64,000 nucleotides of DNA from Pseudomonadota bacterium. Its GTDB lineage: Bacteria > Pseudomonadota > Gammaproteobacteria > Burkholderiales > Burkholderiaceae_C. A model generated the notes under the pieces. The model was not told the DNA's origin. It made no database searches and saw only the letters and a program-made list of their open reading frames with translations. The stretch is from the NCBI GenBank assembly GCA_020161065.1, contig JAIUPH010000023.1, forward strand, positions 45,552 through 109,551. The letters are read 5' to 3'. Position numbers and translations under genes: made by a program. Below, one piece after another: positions 54,076 through 63,000 of this stretch. Within the stretch, counting starts at the first letter, position 1, and each line of letters opens with the position of its first letter.

Positions 54076-54719
54076 CGCGCCTTCCCCGGCCGCCGCAGCA
54101 GCCCGTGCAGGATGAGGTCGGCATGCGCTTGCAGCGTGGGCAGCGGGTCGACCTTGCCGCCATGCACCTGGCAGGCGCCGATGGAGTATTGGTGCAGCAT
54201 CAGAAAAACCATGGGGATGATCAAGGCGTGGGCGGTGCTGGCGGGGTCGACCTTGCGGAACTCGCCGCTGGCGATGCCGCGTTCGATCAGCGCGATGAAG
54301 ATGCGGTGCGCCGGCGCGATCACCTCGTCGGCATAGAACTGCGCCAGCTCGGGAAAGTTGCGCACCTCGGCCAGCACCACCTTGTGCAGGCCGCCGACGC
54401 CGGTGTCGGCGACGCGCAGCCACCACTCCTTGTACAGCGCCAGCAGCAGCTCGGCGCTGCTGCCTTCGAAGGCGGCCACGAACTCGGCGCCTTCGCCGAT
54501 CAGCTTGGTGAGGTTCTGCCGCACCACGGCCTTGAACAGCTCTTCCTTGCTGGGGTAGTACAGGTACAGCGTGCCCTTGGAGACGCCGGCCAGCGAAGCC
54601 ACTTCTTCCGAGCGCGTGGCCGCGAAGCCCTTCTCGACGAACAGGCCGAGCGCCGCGTCCAGCAACTGCTGCGGGCGGATGTCCTTCAGCCGCTGGCGAG
54701 GGGGGCGCGAAGTGCTCAT
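54072..54719 (-). CDS. TetR-family repressor of the RND operon
   Basis: 215 residues from MSTSRPP; a start seven codons earlier would lie inside the operator. HTH: LLDAALGLFVEKGFAATRSEEVASLAGVSKGTLYLYYPSKEELF (about 25-68, canonical TetR). The C-terminal helical domain resembles the group carrying a TetR_C WHG-like domain. First gene of tetR-adaptor-pump, so it should repress its own operon through the palindrome at 54722. Confidence 0.94.
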   Translation of the reverse strand: MSTSRPPRQRLKDIRPQQLLDAALGLFVEKGFAATRSEEVASLAGVSKGTLYLYYPSKEELFKAVVRQNLTKLIGEGAEFVAAFEGSSAELLLALYKEWWLRVADTGVGGLHKVVLAEVRNFPELAQFYADEVIAPAHRIFIALIERGIASGEFRKVDPASTAHALIIPMVFLMLHQYSIGACQVHGGKVDPLPTLQAHADLILHGLLRRPGKAR

Positions 54720-54721
54720 CG

Positions 54722-54743
54722 TTAATGACTGGTTGGTCATTAA
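54722..54743. promoter_or_regulatory. TetR operator between tetR and uppP
   Basis: Perfect 8-base arms TTAATGAC and GTCATTAA separated by 6 bases, AT-rich in a GC-rich setting, directly next to the TetR start and 99 bases before uppP. It has the size and symmetry of a TetR-family dimer site. Confidence 0.75.
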
Positions 54744-54841
54744 TATAGCCGGCCCGTCGGTTCGCGGTCAAACGCGCGCGGGCCGCGCCGACCCGCTGGC
54801 TATCATCCGCCGCTTTGCCCGCGCCGGAGAACGCCGCCGCC

Positions 54842-55663
54842 ATGGATTTCCTGCTGCTTGCCAAGGCCGCCGTGATGGGCGTGGTCGAAGGCCTGACCGA
54901 GTTCCTGCCCATCTCGTCCACCGGCCACCTGATCCTGGCCGGCACGCTGCTGGGGCTGGACGATGCCAAGGGCAAGGTGTTCGACATCGCGATCCAGACC
55001 GGCGCCATCGTCGCCGTGGTGCTGGTGTACTTCGACCGCCTGCGCGCCGTGGCGCGCCAACTGCCCGGCAGCCCGCAGGCGCGGCGCTTCGTGGCCAACG
55101 TGGCCATCGGCTTCCTGCCGGCGGCACTGGCCGGCGTGCTGTTCTACAAGGCGATCAAGGCGCACCTGTTCAACGGGCCGGTGGTGGCGGCGTCGTTCAT
55201 CGTCGGCGGCTTCATCATCCTGTGGGCCGAGCGGCGGCAACAGCGGCCGCGCGTGCTGAGCGTCGACGACATGCGCTGGCCCGACGCGCTGAAGGTCGGC
55301 CTGGTGCAATGCCTGGGCATGATTCCCGGCACCAGCCGCTCGGGGGCCACCATCATCGGCGGCATGCTGCTGGGACTGTCGCGCCAGGCGGCCACCGAGT
55401 TCAGCTTCTTCCTGGCCATTCCCACGCTGATCGGCGCCGGCGTCTACAGCCTGTACAAGGAACGCGCGCTGCTCTCGATGGCCGACCTGCCGATGTTCGC
55501 GGTGGGGCTGGTGGTCAGCTTCCTGGCGGCCTGGGTCTGCGTGCGCTGGCTGCTGCGCTACGTGGCCACGCACACCTTCGTGCCGTTTGCCTGGTACCGC
55601 ATCGGCTTCGGCGCGCTGGTGCTGCTGACGCACGTCATGGGTTGGATTCGCTGGTCCGACTGA
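54842..55663 (+). CDS. uppP: Undecaprenyl-diphosphate phosphatase
   Basis: 273 residues, about eight helices, BacA family. Recycles the lipid carrier for peptidoglycan. Signatures: [18 protein letters not shown] (~13-30) and [19 protein letters not shown] (~161-179). A TATCAT -10-like element lies 36 bases before the ATG. Its last 29 bases overlap the end of the convergent trmB. Confidence 0.96.
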   Translation: MDFLLLAKAAVMGVVEGLTEFLPISSTGHLILAGTLLGLDDAKGKVFDIAIQTGAIVAVVLVYFDRLRAVARQLPGSPQARRFVANVAIGFLPAALAGVLFYKAIKAHLFNGPVVAASFIVGGFIILWAERRQQRPRVLSVDDMRWPDALKVGLVQCLGMIPGTSRSGATIIGGMLLGLSRQAATEFSFFLAIPTLIGAGVYSLYKERALLSMADLPMFAVGLVVSFLAAWVCVRWLLRYVATHTFVPFAWYRIGFGALVLLTHVMGWIRWSD

Positions 55664-56378
55664 AGACCAGGTCCCACACGCCGTGGCCGAGTTGCAGGCC
55701 GCGCGCCTCGAACTTGGTCAGCGGCCGGTAGGCGGGCCGCGGCGCGTAGCCGCTGGCGGCCGGCGCGGTGTTGGCCAGCAGCGGCTCGGCGGCCAGCACC
55801 TGCAGCATCTGCTCGGCATAGGGCTGCCAGTCGGTGGCGCAATGCAGGTAGGCGCCGGGCTGCAGCCGGCTGGCGACCAGCGCCACCAGCGCCGGCTGGA
55901 TCAGCCGCCGCTTGTGGTGGCGCTTCTTGTGCCAGGGGTCGGGAAAGAACACGTGCACCGCGGCCAGCGAGCCGGGGGCGATCATGCGCTGCAGCACCTC
56001 CACGGCATCGTGGCGCACGATTCGAAGGTTATGCAGGTCCTGCTCGCCGATGCGGCGCAGCAGCGCGCCGACGCCGGCTTCGTGCACCTCCACGCCGATG
56101 AAGTCGACCGCGGGCTGCGCGGCGGCGATCTGCGCGGTGGCGTCGCCCATGCCGAAGCCGATCTCCAGCACGCATGGCGCACGCCGGCCGAACACGGCCG
56201 CGGCGTCGAGCGGCTGCGCCTGGAACGGCAGCACGAAGCGCGGCCCCAGCTCGGCCAGCGCCCGGTGCTGCCCGCTGCCCATGCGCCCGCCGCGCAGCAC
56301 GTAGCTGCGCACGGGGCGGCGGGGCGTGGTGGTCGTGGTGGTGGTCGTGGTCGGGGTCGAGGGGGTCTCGTCGCTCAT
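55635..56378 (-). CDS. trmB: tRNA (guanine-46-N7)-methyltransferase
   Basis: 247 residues from the MSDETP methionine. SAM motif [15 protein letters not shown] (~66-80), [14 protein letters not shown], and [19 protein letters not shown] (~140-158) are TrmB hallmarks. The N-terminus carries a run of nine threonines encoded by ACC-type repeats, probably a disordered extension. Overlaps uppP tail-to-tail. Confidence 0.95.
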   Translation of the reverse strand: MSDETPSTPTTTTTTTTTPRRPVRSYVLRGGRMGSGQHRALAELGPRFVLPFQAQPLDAAAVFGRRAPCVLEIGFGMGDATAQIAAAQPAVDFIGVEVHEAGVGALLRRIGEQDLHNLRIVRHDAVEVLQRMIAPGSLAAVHVFFPDPWHKKRHHKRRLIQPALVALVASRLQPGAYLHCATDWQPYAEQMLQVLAAEPLLANTAPAASGYAPRPAYRPLTKFEARGLQLGHGVWDLVFSRTSESNP

Positions 56379-56387
56379 CGCCCGCGA

Positions 56388-56414
56388 TTGTGCCGCCGCG
56401 GCCGGCGCTAGAAT
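56388..56414 (+). promoter_or_regulatory. Promoter of tRNA-Gly
   Basis: TTGTGC and TAGAAT (56409-56414) spaced 15 bases apart, 12 bases before the mature tRNA. It overlaps the start region of trmB on the other strand. Confidence 0.5.
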
Positions 56415-56425
56415 CGGCGCCCAGC

Positions 56426-56499
56426 GCGGGTGTAGTTCAATGGCAGAACGGCAGCTTCCCAAGCTTCATACGAGGGTTCGATTCCCTTCACCCGCTCCA
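56426..56499 (+). tRNA. tRNA-Gly (anticodon CCC)
   Basis: 74 nt with encoded CCA. Acceptor GCGGGTG pairs with CACCCGC; D stem GTTC/GAAC; T arm GAGGG-TTCGATT-CCCTT; anticodon loop TTCCCAA gives CCC. The anticodon stem GCAGC/GCTTC has a C-T mismatch at the second pair (28-42). Reads GGG codons. Confidence 0.96.
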
Positions 56500-56593
56500 C
56501 AGGCTGCCGAACGATTGGGGCTGCTGGCACACCACACGCAGCTCGTCAGCCCCGCCTTGCGGGTGGCTTGCCGGTGGTCACCACCTTGCGGCC

Positions 56594-57127
56594 TCAGGCC
56601 AGCGCCACCTTCGGAAAATCCACCGGCACGTCGAGCGCCACGTTGACGTAGTTGGTGAACAGGTTCAGCGCGACGTGGGCGATGATCTCGACGATCTGCC
56701 CGTCGCCGAAGCCGGCCTCGCGCAGCATCGCCACGTCGGCTTCACTGACCTGGGCGCGCTGCTCGACCATCTTCAAGGCAAAGGCCAGCGCCGCGGCGGT
56801 CTTGCCGTCGGCCGAACGGCCGGCCTGCGCCGCCGCCATCTCGGCGGCCGAGGCGCCGGCCTGCTGGCCCAGCACGGTGTGCGCGGCCAGGCAGTATTCG
56901 CAGCGGTTGCGGTTGGCAATGGCCACGGCGATCTGCTCGCCGAGCCGGGCGCCCAGCGTGCCCTGGCCCAAGGCGCCGAAGGCACCCCACATGCTCTGCA
57001 GCGCGGCCGGCGAATTGGCCACCGCCTTGAACATGTTGGGCGTGACGCCGAAGGCCTGGTGGATCTGCGCCAGCAGCGGCTGGCTGGCGGCGGGGGCACG
57101 TTCGGTCTGGATGTTGACGCGGGGCAT
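56594..57127 (-). CDS. AhpD-like / carboxymuconolactone decarboxylase-family protein
   Basis: 177 residues from MPRVNI. Helical AhpD fold with the redox pair in NRCEYCLAAHTVLG (CxxC and His three on, ~75-88), so an alkylhydroperoxidase/thiol-peroxidase activity is likely. Divergent from an AraC-type regulator with a 95-bp spacer, a frequent arrangement. The preceding 94-bp spacer after the tRNA shows only a long-loop inverted repeat GGGGCTG/CAGCCCC. Confidence 0.9.
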   Translation of the reverse strand: MPRVNIQTERAPAASQPLLAQIHQAFGVTPNMFKAVANSPAALQSMWGAFGALGQGTLGARLGEQIAVAIANRNRCEYCLAAHTVLGQQAGASAAEMAAAQAGRSADGKTAAALAFALKMVEQRAQVSEADVAMLREAGFGDGQIVEIIAHVALNLFTNYVNVALDVPVDFPKVALA

Positions 57128-57222
57128 CACGGTCTCCTGGCGGGTTGCGGGAGGCGCCAGTCTGCGCGGCCGCTGCGTATGATTGGGTGCAATCCATTCA
57201 AAGAACATACCGAATCGTTCAG

Positions 57223-58125
57223 ATGAAGGCCGCCCCGCCTGCCATGCCCGCCGCGCCCACCATGCCCACGGTGCCGGTCGATCGTCTGTCCGGCCTGCTG
57301 GAGCGCTTTCGCGTTCGCGCTCAGTTGCACCACGCCGGCGCGCTGTGCGGGCTGAACCATTTCGATGCCGCCGAAGGGCACGGTTATCTGCACGTGCTGC
57401 GCCGTGGTCGGCTGGAGGTCAGCCACCCCGGCGCGCGCCGTGCCGCCCGGCGGCTGCGCTTCGACGAGCCCACGCTGCTGCTGTACCCGCGCCCGTTCAC
57501 GCACCGCTTCCACAACCCGCCGGCCGAAGGCGCCGACTTCACCTGCGCGCGGCTGCATTTCGACGGCGGCGCGCAGCACCCGCTGGCGCGCGCGCTGCCG
57601 CCGCTGGTGGCGTTGCCGCTGGCGCAGGTGCCGGGCCTGCATGCGGCGCTGGAGCTGCTGTTCGCCGAGACCGACCAGGTGCGCTGCGGCCAGCGGCTGC
57701 TGGCCGACCGGCTGTTCGAAGTGGTGCTGCTGCAGTTGCTGCGCTGGCTGCTCGACCATCCGCAGCAGGCCGGCGTGCAGCCGGGGCTGATCACCGGGCT
57801 GTCGCACCCGCGGCTGGCGCGCGCGCTGGTGGCGCTGCACGACGCACCGGGCGAGCCCTGGACGCTGGCGCGCATGGCCGCTTGCGCCGGCATGTCGCGC
57901 ACGGCGTTCGCCACCGCCTTTCGCGCCGTGGTCGGCCAGACGCCGGCCGACTACCTGAGCGGCTGGCGCATGGCGCTGGCGCAGAGCCGGTTGCGCGAAG
58001 GCCGGCCGGTCAAGGCGCTGGCCGACGAGCTGGGCTACGCCAACCCGTCGGCGCTGTCGCGCGCCTTCGCGGCCAAGGTCGGGCTGGCGCCGCGCGACTG
58101 GCTGGCGCAGGCCGGGCGGCTATGA
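57223..58125 (+). CDS. AraC-family transcriptional regulator
   Basis: 300 residues. An N-terminal cupin-like sensor (AraC_binding, LRFDEPTLLLYPRPFTHRFHN) and two C-terminal HTH motifs (WTLARMAACAGMSRTAFATAF and VKALADELGYANPSALSRAF). This is the CmlR-like group of regulators usually divergent from an AhpD-type gene, which it probably activates. Its last six bases overlap the convergent isomerase gene. Confidence 0.92.
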   Translation: MKAAPPAMPAAPTMPTVPVDRLSGLLERFRVRAQLHHAGALCGLNHFDAAEGHGYLHVLRRGRLEVSHPGARRAARRLRFDEPTLLLYPRPFTHRFHNPPAEGADFTCARLHFDGGAQHPLARALPPLVALPLAQVPGLHAALELLFAETDQVRCGQRLLADRLFEVVLLQLLRWLLDHPQQAGVQPGLITGLSHPRLARALVALHDAPGEPWTLARMAACAGMSRTAFATAFRAVVGQTPADYLSGWRMALAQSRLREGRPVKALADELGYANPSALSRAFAAKVGLAPRDWLAQAGRL

Positions 58126-58968
58126 CGCGCCGGCGTGCTGCAGCGCCTGCCAGGCGCCGCGCACGTGGCCGATGCTGATCGCCGCGCAGGCCAGCGGCTC
58201 GGGCTCGTACTCGAAGGGTTCGAGCGCCACCCAGCCGCGGTAGCCGGCTTGGCGCAACACCCGCAGCACCGGCGCGACCGGCGTGTCGCCCTGGCCGGGG
58301 CCGCGGCCGTTGCGGTCGTTCAACTGCACGTGGGCGACGTGGCCGCTGGCCAGGTGGCGGGCCAGCACCTGCTCCACCGGCTCGGTCTCTTCGGCCGACG
58401 CGGCGCAGAGGTCGAACACCATGCGCAGCGCCGGCGAACCGATGTGGTCGACCACCGCGGCGGCCTCGGCCGCGGTGTTGAGCACCGGCGTCTCGCGGCG
58501 CGCCAACGGCTCGATGCAGTAGACCACGCCGGCCGCCCGCGCCGCGTCGGCCAGCTGCGCCCAGCCGGCCTCGCAGCGCGCCAGCGCGTCGGCCACGGTC
58601 TGCCCCGGCAGCGGCGAGCGCTGGCGCGGCGAGCCGTGCACCAGCACGCCGGCGCCGCAGGCCTGGGCAAAGTCGACCAGCCGGCGCAGCAAGCCCACGG
58701 TCCGCGCGTGCAGCGCGGCATCGGGCGTCGACAACGACAGGCCTGCGGGCTGCACCAGCAGCCAGTGCAGGCTGCAGATCGACAAGCCGTGGTCGGCGGC
58801 CATGCGCTGCAGCCGCCGGCCGTCGGCCGCGGTCAGCGTCGACGGGTCGTCGGCCACCGTGAACGGCGCCAGTTCCAGCGCCGCGTAGCCGAGGGCGGCG
58901 GCCAAGCGGCATTGCTCGGCGAAGGGGCGGTCGCGCAGCACCTCGTTGCACAGGGCGAGCTTCATCAT
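58120..58968 (-). CDS. Sugar phosphate isomerase/epimerase-family TIM barrel
   Basis: 282 residues from the first of two ATGs (281 from the second). MKLALCNEVLRDRPFAEQCRLAAALGY begins an AP-endonuclease-2-type barrel; metal-site residues appear as YCIEPLARRETP (Glu), MVFDLCAASAE (Asp), HVQLNDRNGRGPGQGD (His, Asp) and ALEPFEYEP (Glu). Probably a sugar or sugar-acid isomerase; no partner genes indicate the substrate. Confidence 0.87.
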   Translation of the reverse strand: MMKLALCNEVLRDRPFAEQCRLAAALGYAALELAPFTVADDPSTLTAADGRRLQRMAADHGLSICSLHWLLVQPAGLSLSTPDAALHARTVGLLRRLVDFAQACGAGVLVHGSPRQRSPLPGQTVADALARCEAGWAQLADAARAAGVVYCIEPLARRETPVLNTAAEAAAVVDHIGSPALRMVFDLCAASAEETEPVEQVLARHLASGHVAHVQLNDRNGRGPGQGDTPVAPVLRVLRQAGYRGWVALEPFEYEPEPLACAAISIGHVRGAWQALQHAGAS

Positions 58969-59034
58969 CAGGGCCGATTCTGGGCCCCGGCGGCCGGGGT
59001 AAGATGATTTCAAAGCCGCCAGCCGATCCACACC

Positions 59035-59946
59035 ATGAGCGCCCCGTTCCAGGTCCTGTGCGTGTCGGCCCGGCCCGCCGATCTCTGGGGCTCGCCATAC
59101 GGCCCCTTCGTGCTGCACCCGGTGGCCGGCCTCGACGAGGCGGCGCGCGAGCTGCAAAGCCGCGCCCACGACGCCTTGCTGATCGAGTTGCCGACGGCGG
59201 CCGACCTGGCGGCGCTGCAGGCCTGGCCGGCGCTGTCGCACGCGGTGCTCGACGCGGCGGTGGTGCTGGTGCATGCCGAGCCCGAGGTGCCCACCGTGCT
59301 GTCGCTGCTGCAGTTCGGCGTGCAGGACGTGCTGCCGCCCACCGACGCGCCGGGCCTGGCGCGTTCGCTGCGGCTGGCCATCGAGCGCAAGCGCATCGAG
59401 ATGGCCGCGCGCAAGGCCTACGCCACCGACCTGGCCACCGGGCTGCCCAACCACACGCAGTTGCTGGAGCACATGACGCACCTCGTCGCGCTGCGCGCGC
59501 GCGAGCCGGCGCCGATGGCGCTGATCGTGCTGCGCATCGAAGGCCTGGCCGCCACCGAGGCGGCGCTGGGCGCCGAGGCGGCCAACGTGCTCAAGCGCAA
59601 GGCGGCGGTGCGGCTGCGCTCGGGGCTGCGCGCCAGCGACGTGGTGGCCTCGATCGGCGGCGACGCCTTCGCCGTGCTGCTGGCCTGGATCGACGCGCCG
59701 GGCGACGGCGAGCGCGTGGCCGCCAAGCTGGCGCAGTCGCTCACCCAGCCCTTCAACGTGACCGGCCGCGAGCGCCGGCTTGGCGTGCGAGTGGGCCTGG
59801 CGCAGTTCCCGGCCCATGGCGACCGCGTGGAAGACCTGCTGCGCCGCGCACTGGGCCAGGCGGCATCGGTGGCCACCATCGGCAAGGCCGACTACGCCCA
59901 CGCTGCCGATCGCGGACCGTCGGCGGCGGCCAACGACGAGGGCTGA
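59035..59946 (+). CDS. Degenerate GGDEF-domain protein with receiver-like N-terminus
   Basis: 303 residues. Residues ~1-120 resemble a response-regulator receiver fold (FQVLCVSARP, DALLIELPT, VVLVHAEPEVPTVLSLLQFGVQDVL), but the phospho-Asp is not conserved. ATDLATGLPNHTQLLEHM starts the GGDEF domain; its signature reads SIGGDAFAVLL (GGDAF, ~208-212), with Ala for the catalytic Glu, so cyclase activity is probably lost. It may bind GTP or c-di-GMP or act as a scaffold. Confidence 0.85.
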   Translation: MSAPFQVLCVSARPADLWGSPYGPFVLHPVAGLDEAARELQSRAHDALLIELPTAADLAALQAWPALSHAVLDAAVVLVHAEPEVPTVLSLLQFGVQDVLPPTDAPGLARSLRLAIERKRIEMAARKAYATDLATGLPNHTQLLEHMTHLVALRAREPAPMALIVLRIEGLAATEAALGAEAANVLKRKAAVRLRSGLRASDVVASIGGDAFAVLLAWIDAPGDGERVAAKLAQSLTQPFNVTGRERRLGVRVGLAQFPAHGDRVEDLLRRALGQAASVATIGKADYAHAADRGPSAAANDEG

Positions 59947-60051
59947 GCGGCCTCGGGCTTCCACGCCTCGTCGGCGCGCACCGCGTCGTCGCCGATCCGC
60001 AGGCTTCGAGTCTTGCGATGATCGGGGCGTCGCAGCCCCCGAATCACCGCC

Positions 60052-60858
60052 ATGGATCTCGCCCCCGCCTTCGATCGGTTGATGGCCTCGCACCGGTCGA
60101 TCCGCAGCTTCAAGCCCGACCCGATCGACCCCGCCGAGGTCGACCGGTTGCTGCACGCCGCGCTGCACGGCACCTCGTCGAGCGGCAACCTCAACATGGT
60201 CTCGGTCGTGAAGACGGCCGATGCCGAGCGCAAGGCCCATTTGTGCGAGCTGCACGGCGGCCAGCCGATGGTGCTGCAGGCGCCGCTGCTGCTGACCTTC
60301 TGCGCCGACACCTTCCGCACGCGCGAATGGCTGGCGCTGCGCGGCGCGCGGCCGGGCTTTGCCGACTTCGTGAGCTGGCACACCGCGGCCTTCGACGCGA
60401 TGATCTTCGCGCAGACCGTCGCGCTGGCGTTCGAGAGCCGGGGCCTGGGCATCTGCTACATGGGCACCACGCTGTTCTCGATGCGCGCGATCGCCGACTT
60501 CCTGGAGTTGCCGCCGCAATGCCTGCCCGCCACCACGCTGGTCGTCGGCTGGCCCGACGAGGCCCCGCCGCAGCGCGACCGGCTGCCGCGGCAAGCCTGG
60601 ATCCACGACGAGCGCTACCAGCGCCCGAGCCGCGACGACATCGAAGAGCGCTTCCGCGACCGCGAGGCGCGCGGCCGTGCGCGCTACATGGAGTCGTCGC
60701 CGGAGATGGCGCAACTGTGGCGCGACCACGGCATCACCTCGCTCGCGCAGTACTACACGAGCCGGATCAAGTACGACCCGGACCGCTTCGCGGTCTTCTC
60801 GGCGGAGATCGAGGCGCTGCTGCGCGAGAGGGGGTTTGGGGTGGCGTCGGCGCCGTAG
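60052..60858 (+). CDS. Nitroreductase-family FMN oxidoreductase
   Basis: 268 residues. SHRSIRSFKPDPIDPAEVDRLL is the FMN-phosphate-binding start; SSSGNLNMVSVV, QTVALAFESRGLGICYMGTTLFSM and PATTLVVGWPDE fit NfsA-like proteins (N-terminal FRASE/NADPH-type layout, ~240-270 residues). Reduces nitro groups, quinones or flavins with NAD(P)H. Last gene with normal base composition before the atypical segment; the preceding 105-bp spacer shows no element I can name. Confidence 0.9.
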   Translation: MDLAPAFDRLMASHRSIRSFKPDPIDPAEVDRLLHAALHGTSSSGNLNMVSVVKTADAERKAHLCELHGGQPMVLQAPLLLTFCADTFRTREWLALRGARPGFADFVSWHTAAFDAMIFAQTVALAFESRGLGICYMGTTLFSMRAIADFLELPPQCLPATTLVVGWPDEAPPQRDRLPRQAWIHDERYQRPSRDDIEERFRDREARGRARYMESSPEMAQLWRDHGITSLAQYYTSRIKYDPDRFAVFSAEIEALLRERGFGVASAP

Positions 60859-61008
60859 CGGCGGATGGCTGACGGCTCGAGACTGGTTGCGGTCGATCTG
60901 GGTGTGGGCGTTGTACGTTCGCTGGCGCGGACATCTGACACAACAACTGACCAGCGGAACGCAGCAGTTCGTGGGCCTTGTTGCTGCTCTGCTAATCTGG
61001 CGCGTGGA

Positions 61009-63000
61009 ATGACATCTGCGACCCCGATCCGGCTACTCCAACGCGCTTGGTACGCTTCATCGTTTGATGTCTTCAGTGCCCAATCCGAAGATGAGATCGT
61101 TGGCCACCTCACCCAGCAAAGCAACCACGCGATTGAGTTGACACAGCGCGACGCGTGGCTGGCGGAAATCGAACTGCTGCGGCGCTGGCTGAAGGGACGC
61201 AACGGGACCCTGCTACTGGAGTTCAACATCCCGCGGATGGGCTTACGGGCCGACGCGGTGCTGGTGATCGCTGGATTCATCGTTATTCTGGAGTTCAAGG
61301 TGGGCGACTCCACCGTGGGCCAAGGCGCGCTGAACCAAGTGTGGCAGTACGCGCTCGACACCAAGAACTTTCATGAGCCCAGCCACCGGCTGCCGATCAT
61401 TCCGGTTCTTGTTCCCACCGGGTTGGCGGTCAGCGAGCCAGCAGCGCCAAGCTACGCGAGCGACTGGGTGAGCGACCCCATCGCGCTCGCACCACAGCAG
61501 GTGCCCGGATTGTTGGACGAGCTCAGCCAGCGATTTTCCAGCCCGATCGACTCGGATGCTTGGCAGGCTGGGCGCTATCGCCCCACACCCACCATCATCG
61601 AAGCGGCCCGGCATCTGTATGCCCAGCACGATGTCGCCGACATCGTGCGGACTGAGGCCGATGCCACCAACCTGACCGACACCGCACACAGGCTCGAAAC
61701 GCTGATCCAGCAAGCCCAGAGACACGATGAAAAGCTGATCTGCTTTGTTACTGGCGTGCCCGGTGCCGGCAAAACCTTAGTCGGTCTAAACCTGGCCACC
61801 GCACGGCGCGACATCGGCGACTCACATGCGGTGTTTTTGTCCGGCAACGGACCGCTGGTTTCGGTGTTATGTGAGGCCCTGACGCGCGACGACGTGCGGC
61901 GGCGCAGACAGGCGGGCGAATCGGTCACCAAGGCCAGCGCATCCAAACCCATCAAGGCTTTCATCCAAAACGTTCACCACTTTCGAGACGAAGCACTGCG
62001 TGCGGCGCAAGCGCCGGTGGACCGCATCGTGATCTTCGACGAGGCCCAGCGCGCCTGGAACTTGCAGAAGACCACGCTGTTTATGCGGCAGAAGAAGAAC
62101 CAGCCCAACTTCAACCGATCGGAGCCTGAGTTTCTGATCGAAACCATGGACCGGCACAAGGGCTGGGCCGTGATCGTGTGCCTGGTGGGCGGTGGCCAAG
62201 AGATTCACACTGGCGAAGCCGGCATCGGCGTTTGGATCGATGCGTGCCGAGAGCGCTTTCCGCACTGGCGCCTGTGCCTGTCTGACCAACTGTTGGAGGC
62301 CGAGTACGGCGCGGGCGAACCACTCAGGCGCGCCCGTGCAGGCACCCAAACCGAGCTCTATCGAGACCTGCACCTGTCGGTATCGATGCGCTCGTTTCGC
62401 GCCGACAGCGTGTCAGCCTTTGTGAAAGCGCTGCTGGATGAGGACCAAGATGCCGCGCGGAACGCGCTGAGCCACTTCAACGACCGATACCCCATCGCCA
62501 TCACCCGCGACCTGAACGCCGCGAAGCAGTGGCTGAAGCGCCAGGCCCGAGCCAACGAGCGCTACGGCCTACTCAGCTCATCCAAAGCCATGCGCCTGAA
62601 ACCGTACGCCGTGGATGTGCGGCTGGCGGCCGACCCGATCCACTACTTTCTGGCTGAGCGCGAGGATGTGCGCTCCAGCTTCTACCTGGAAGAGTGCGCC
62701 ACCGAGTTCCAGGTTCAGGGATTGGAACTGGACTGGGCCTGTGCGGCATGGGATGCCGACTTGCGCATGACTTCCACAGGGTGGCGCCACTACGACTTTG
62801 CTGGGAGCCGGTGGAAGAACATCCACAGCACTGAGAACCAGCGGAATCTGAAAAACGCCTATCGAGTGCTGCTGACTCGGGCGCGACAGGGCATGGTGAT
62901 CTTTGTGCCTGCTGGAGATGAAGAGGATGCGACCCGAGCTCCTGGTTACTACGCTGAGACGTTTGACTACCTTCAAGGACTTGGGCTTTGCGTGATTTAA
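61009..63000 (+). CDS. RecB-type nuclease-SF1 helicase fusion (DUF2075)
   Basis: 663 residues. The N-terminal ~200 residues hold a PD-(D/E)xK nuclease: Asp82 in LRADAVLV, Glu95-x-Lys97 in ILEFKVG and Q110-x3-Y114, the RecB/Cas4-type QxxxY motif. The rest is a DUF2075 helicase: Walker A GVPGAGKT (249-256), Walker [11 protein letters not shown] (~341-350), and motif [20 protein letters not shown] chose the ATG at 61009 because the upstream extension is unlike coding sequence. GC content and codon use are lower than in all core genes, and a broken IS follows, so it was probably acquired. Role: likely nucleic-acid degradation in phage or plasmid defence (inference). Confidence 0.82.
   Translation: MTSATPIRLLQRAWYASSFDVFSAQSEDEIVGHLTQQSNHAIELTQRDAWLAEIELLRRWLKGRNGTLLLEFNIPRMGLRADAVLVIAGFIVILEFKVGDSTVGQGALNQVWQYALDTKNFHEPSHRLPIIPVLVPTGLAVSEPAAPSYASDWVSDPIALAPQQVPGLLDELSQRFSSPIDSDAWQAGRYRPTPTIIEAARHLYAQHDVADIVRTEADATNLTDTAHRLETLIQQAQRHDEKLICFVTGVPGAGKTLVGLNLATARRDIGDSHAVFLSGNGPLVSVLCEALTRDDVRRRRQAGESVTKASASKPIKAFIQNVHHFRDEALRAAQAPVDRIVIFDEAQRAWNLQKTTLFMRQKKNQPNFNRSEPEFLIETMDRHKGWAVIVCLVGGGQEIHTGEAGIGVWIDACRERFPHWRLCLSDQLLEAEYGAGEPLRRARAGTQTELYRDLHLSVSMRSFRADSVSAFVKALLDEDQDAARNALSHFNDRYPIAITRDLNAAKQWLKRQARANERYGLLSSSKAMRLKPYAVDVRLAADPIHYFLAEREDVRSSFYLEECATEFQVQGLELDWACAAWDADLRMTSTGWRHYDFAGSRWKNIHSTENQRNLKNAYRVLLTRARQGMVIFVPAGDEEDATRAPGYYAETFDYLQGLGLCVI

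Noticed and set aside
56426-56499. tRNA-Gly as an integration site of a mobile element
   Set aside because: No integrase, no repeated tRNA 3' end and no composition shift are seen on either side.
59035-59946. Active diguanylate cyclase
   Set aside because: The catalytic signature is GGDAF rather than GGDEF or GGEEF.
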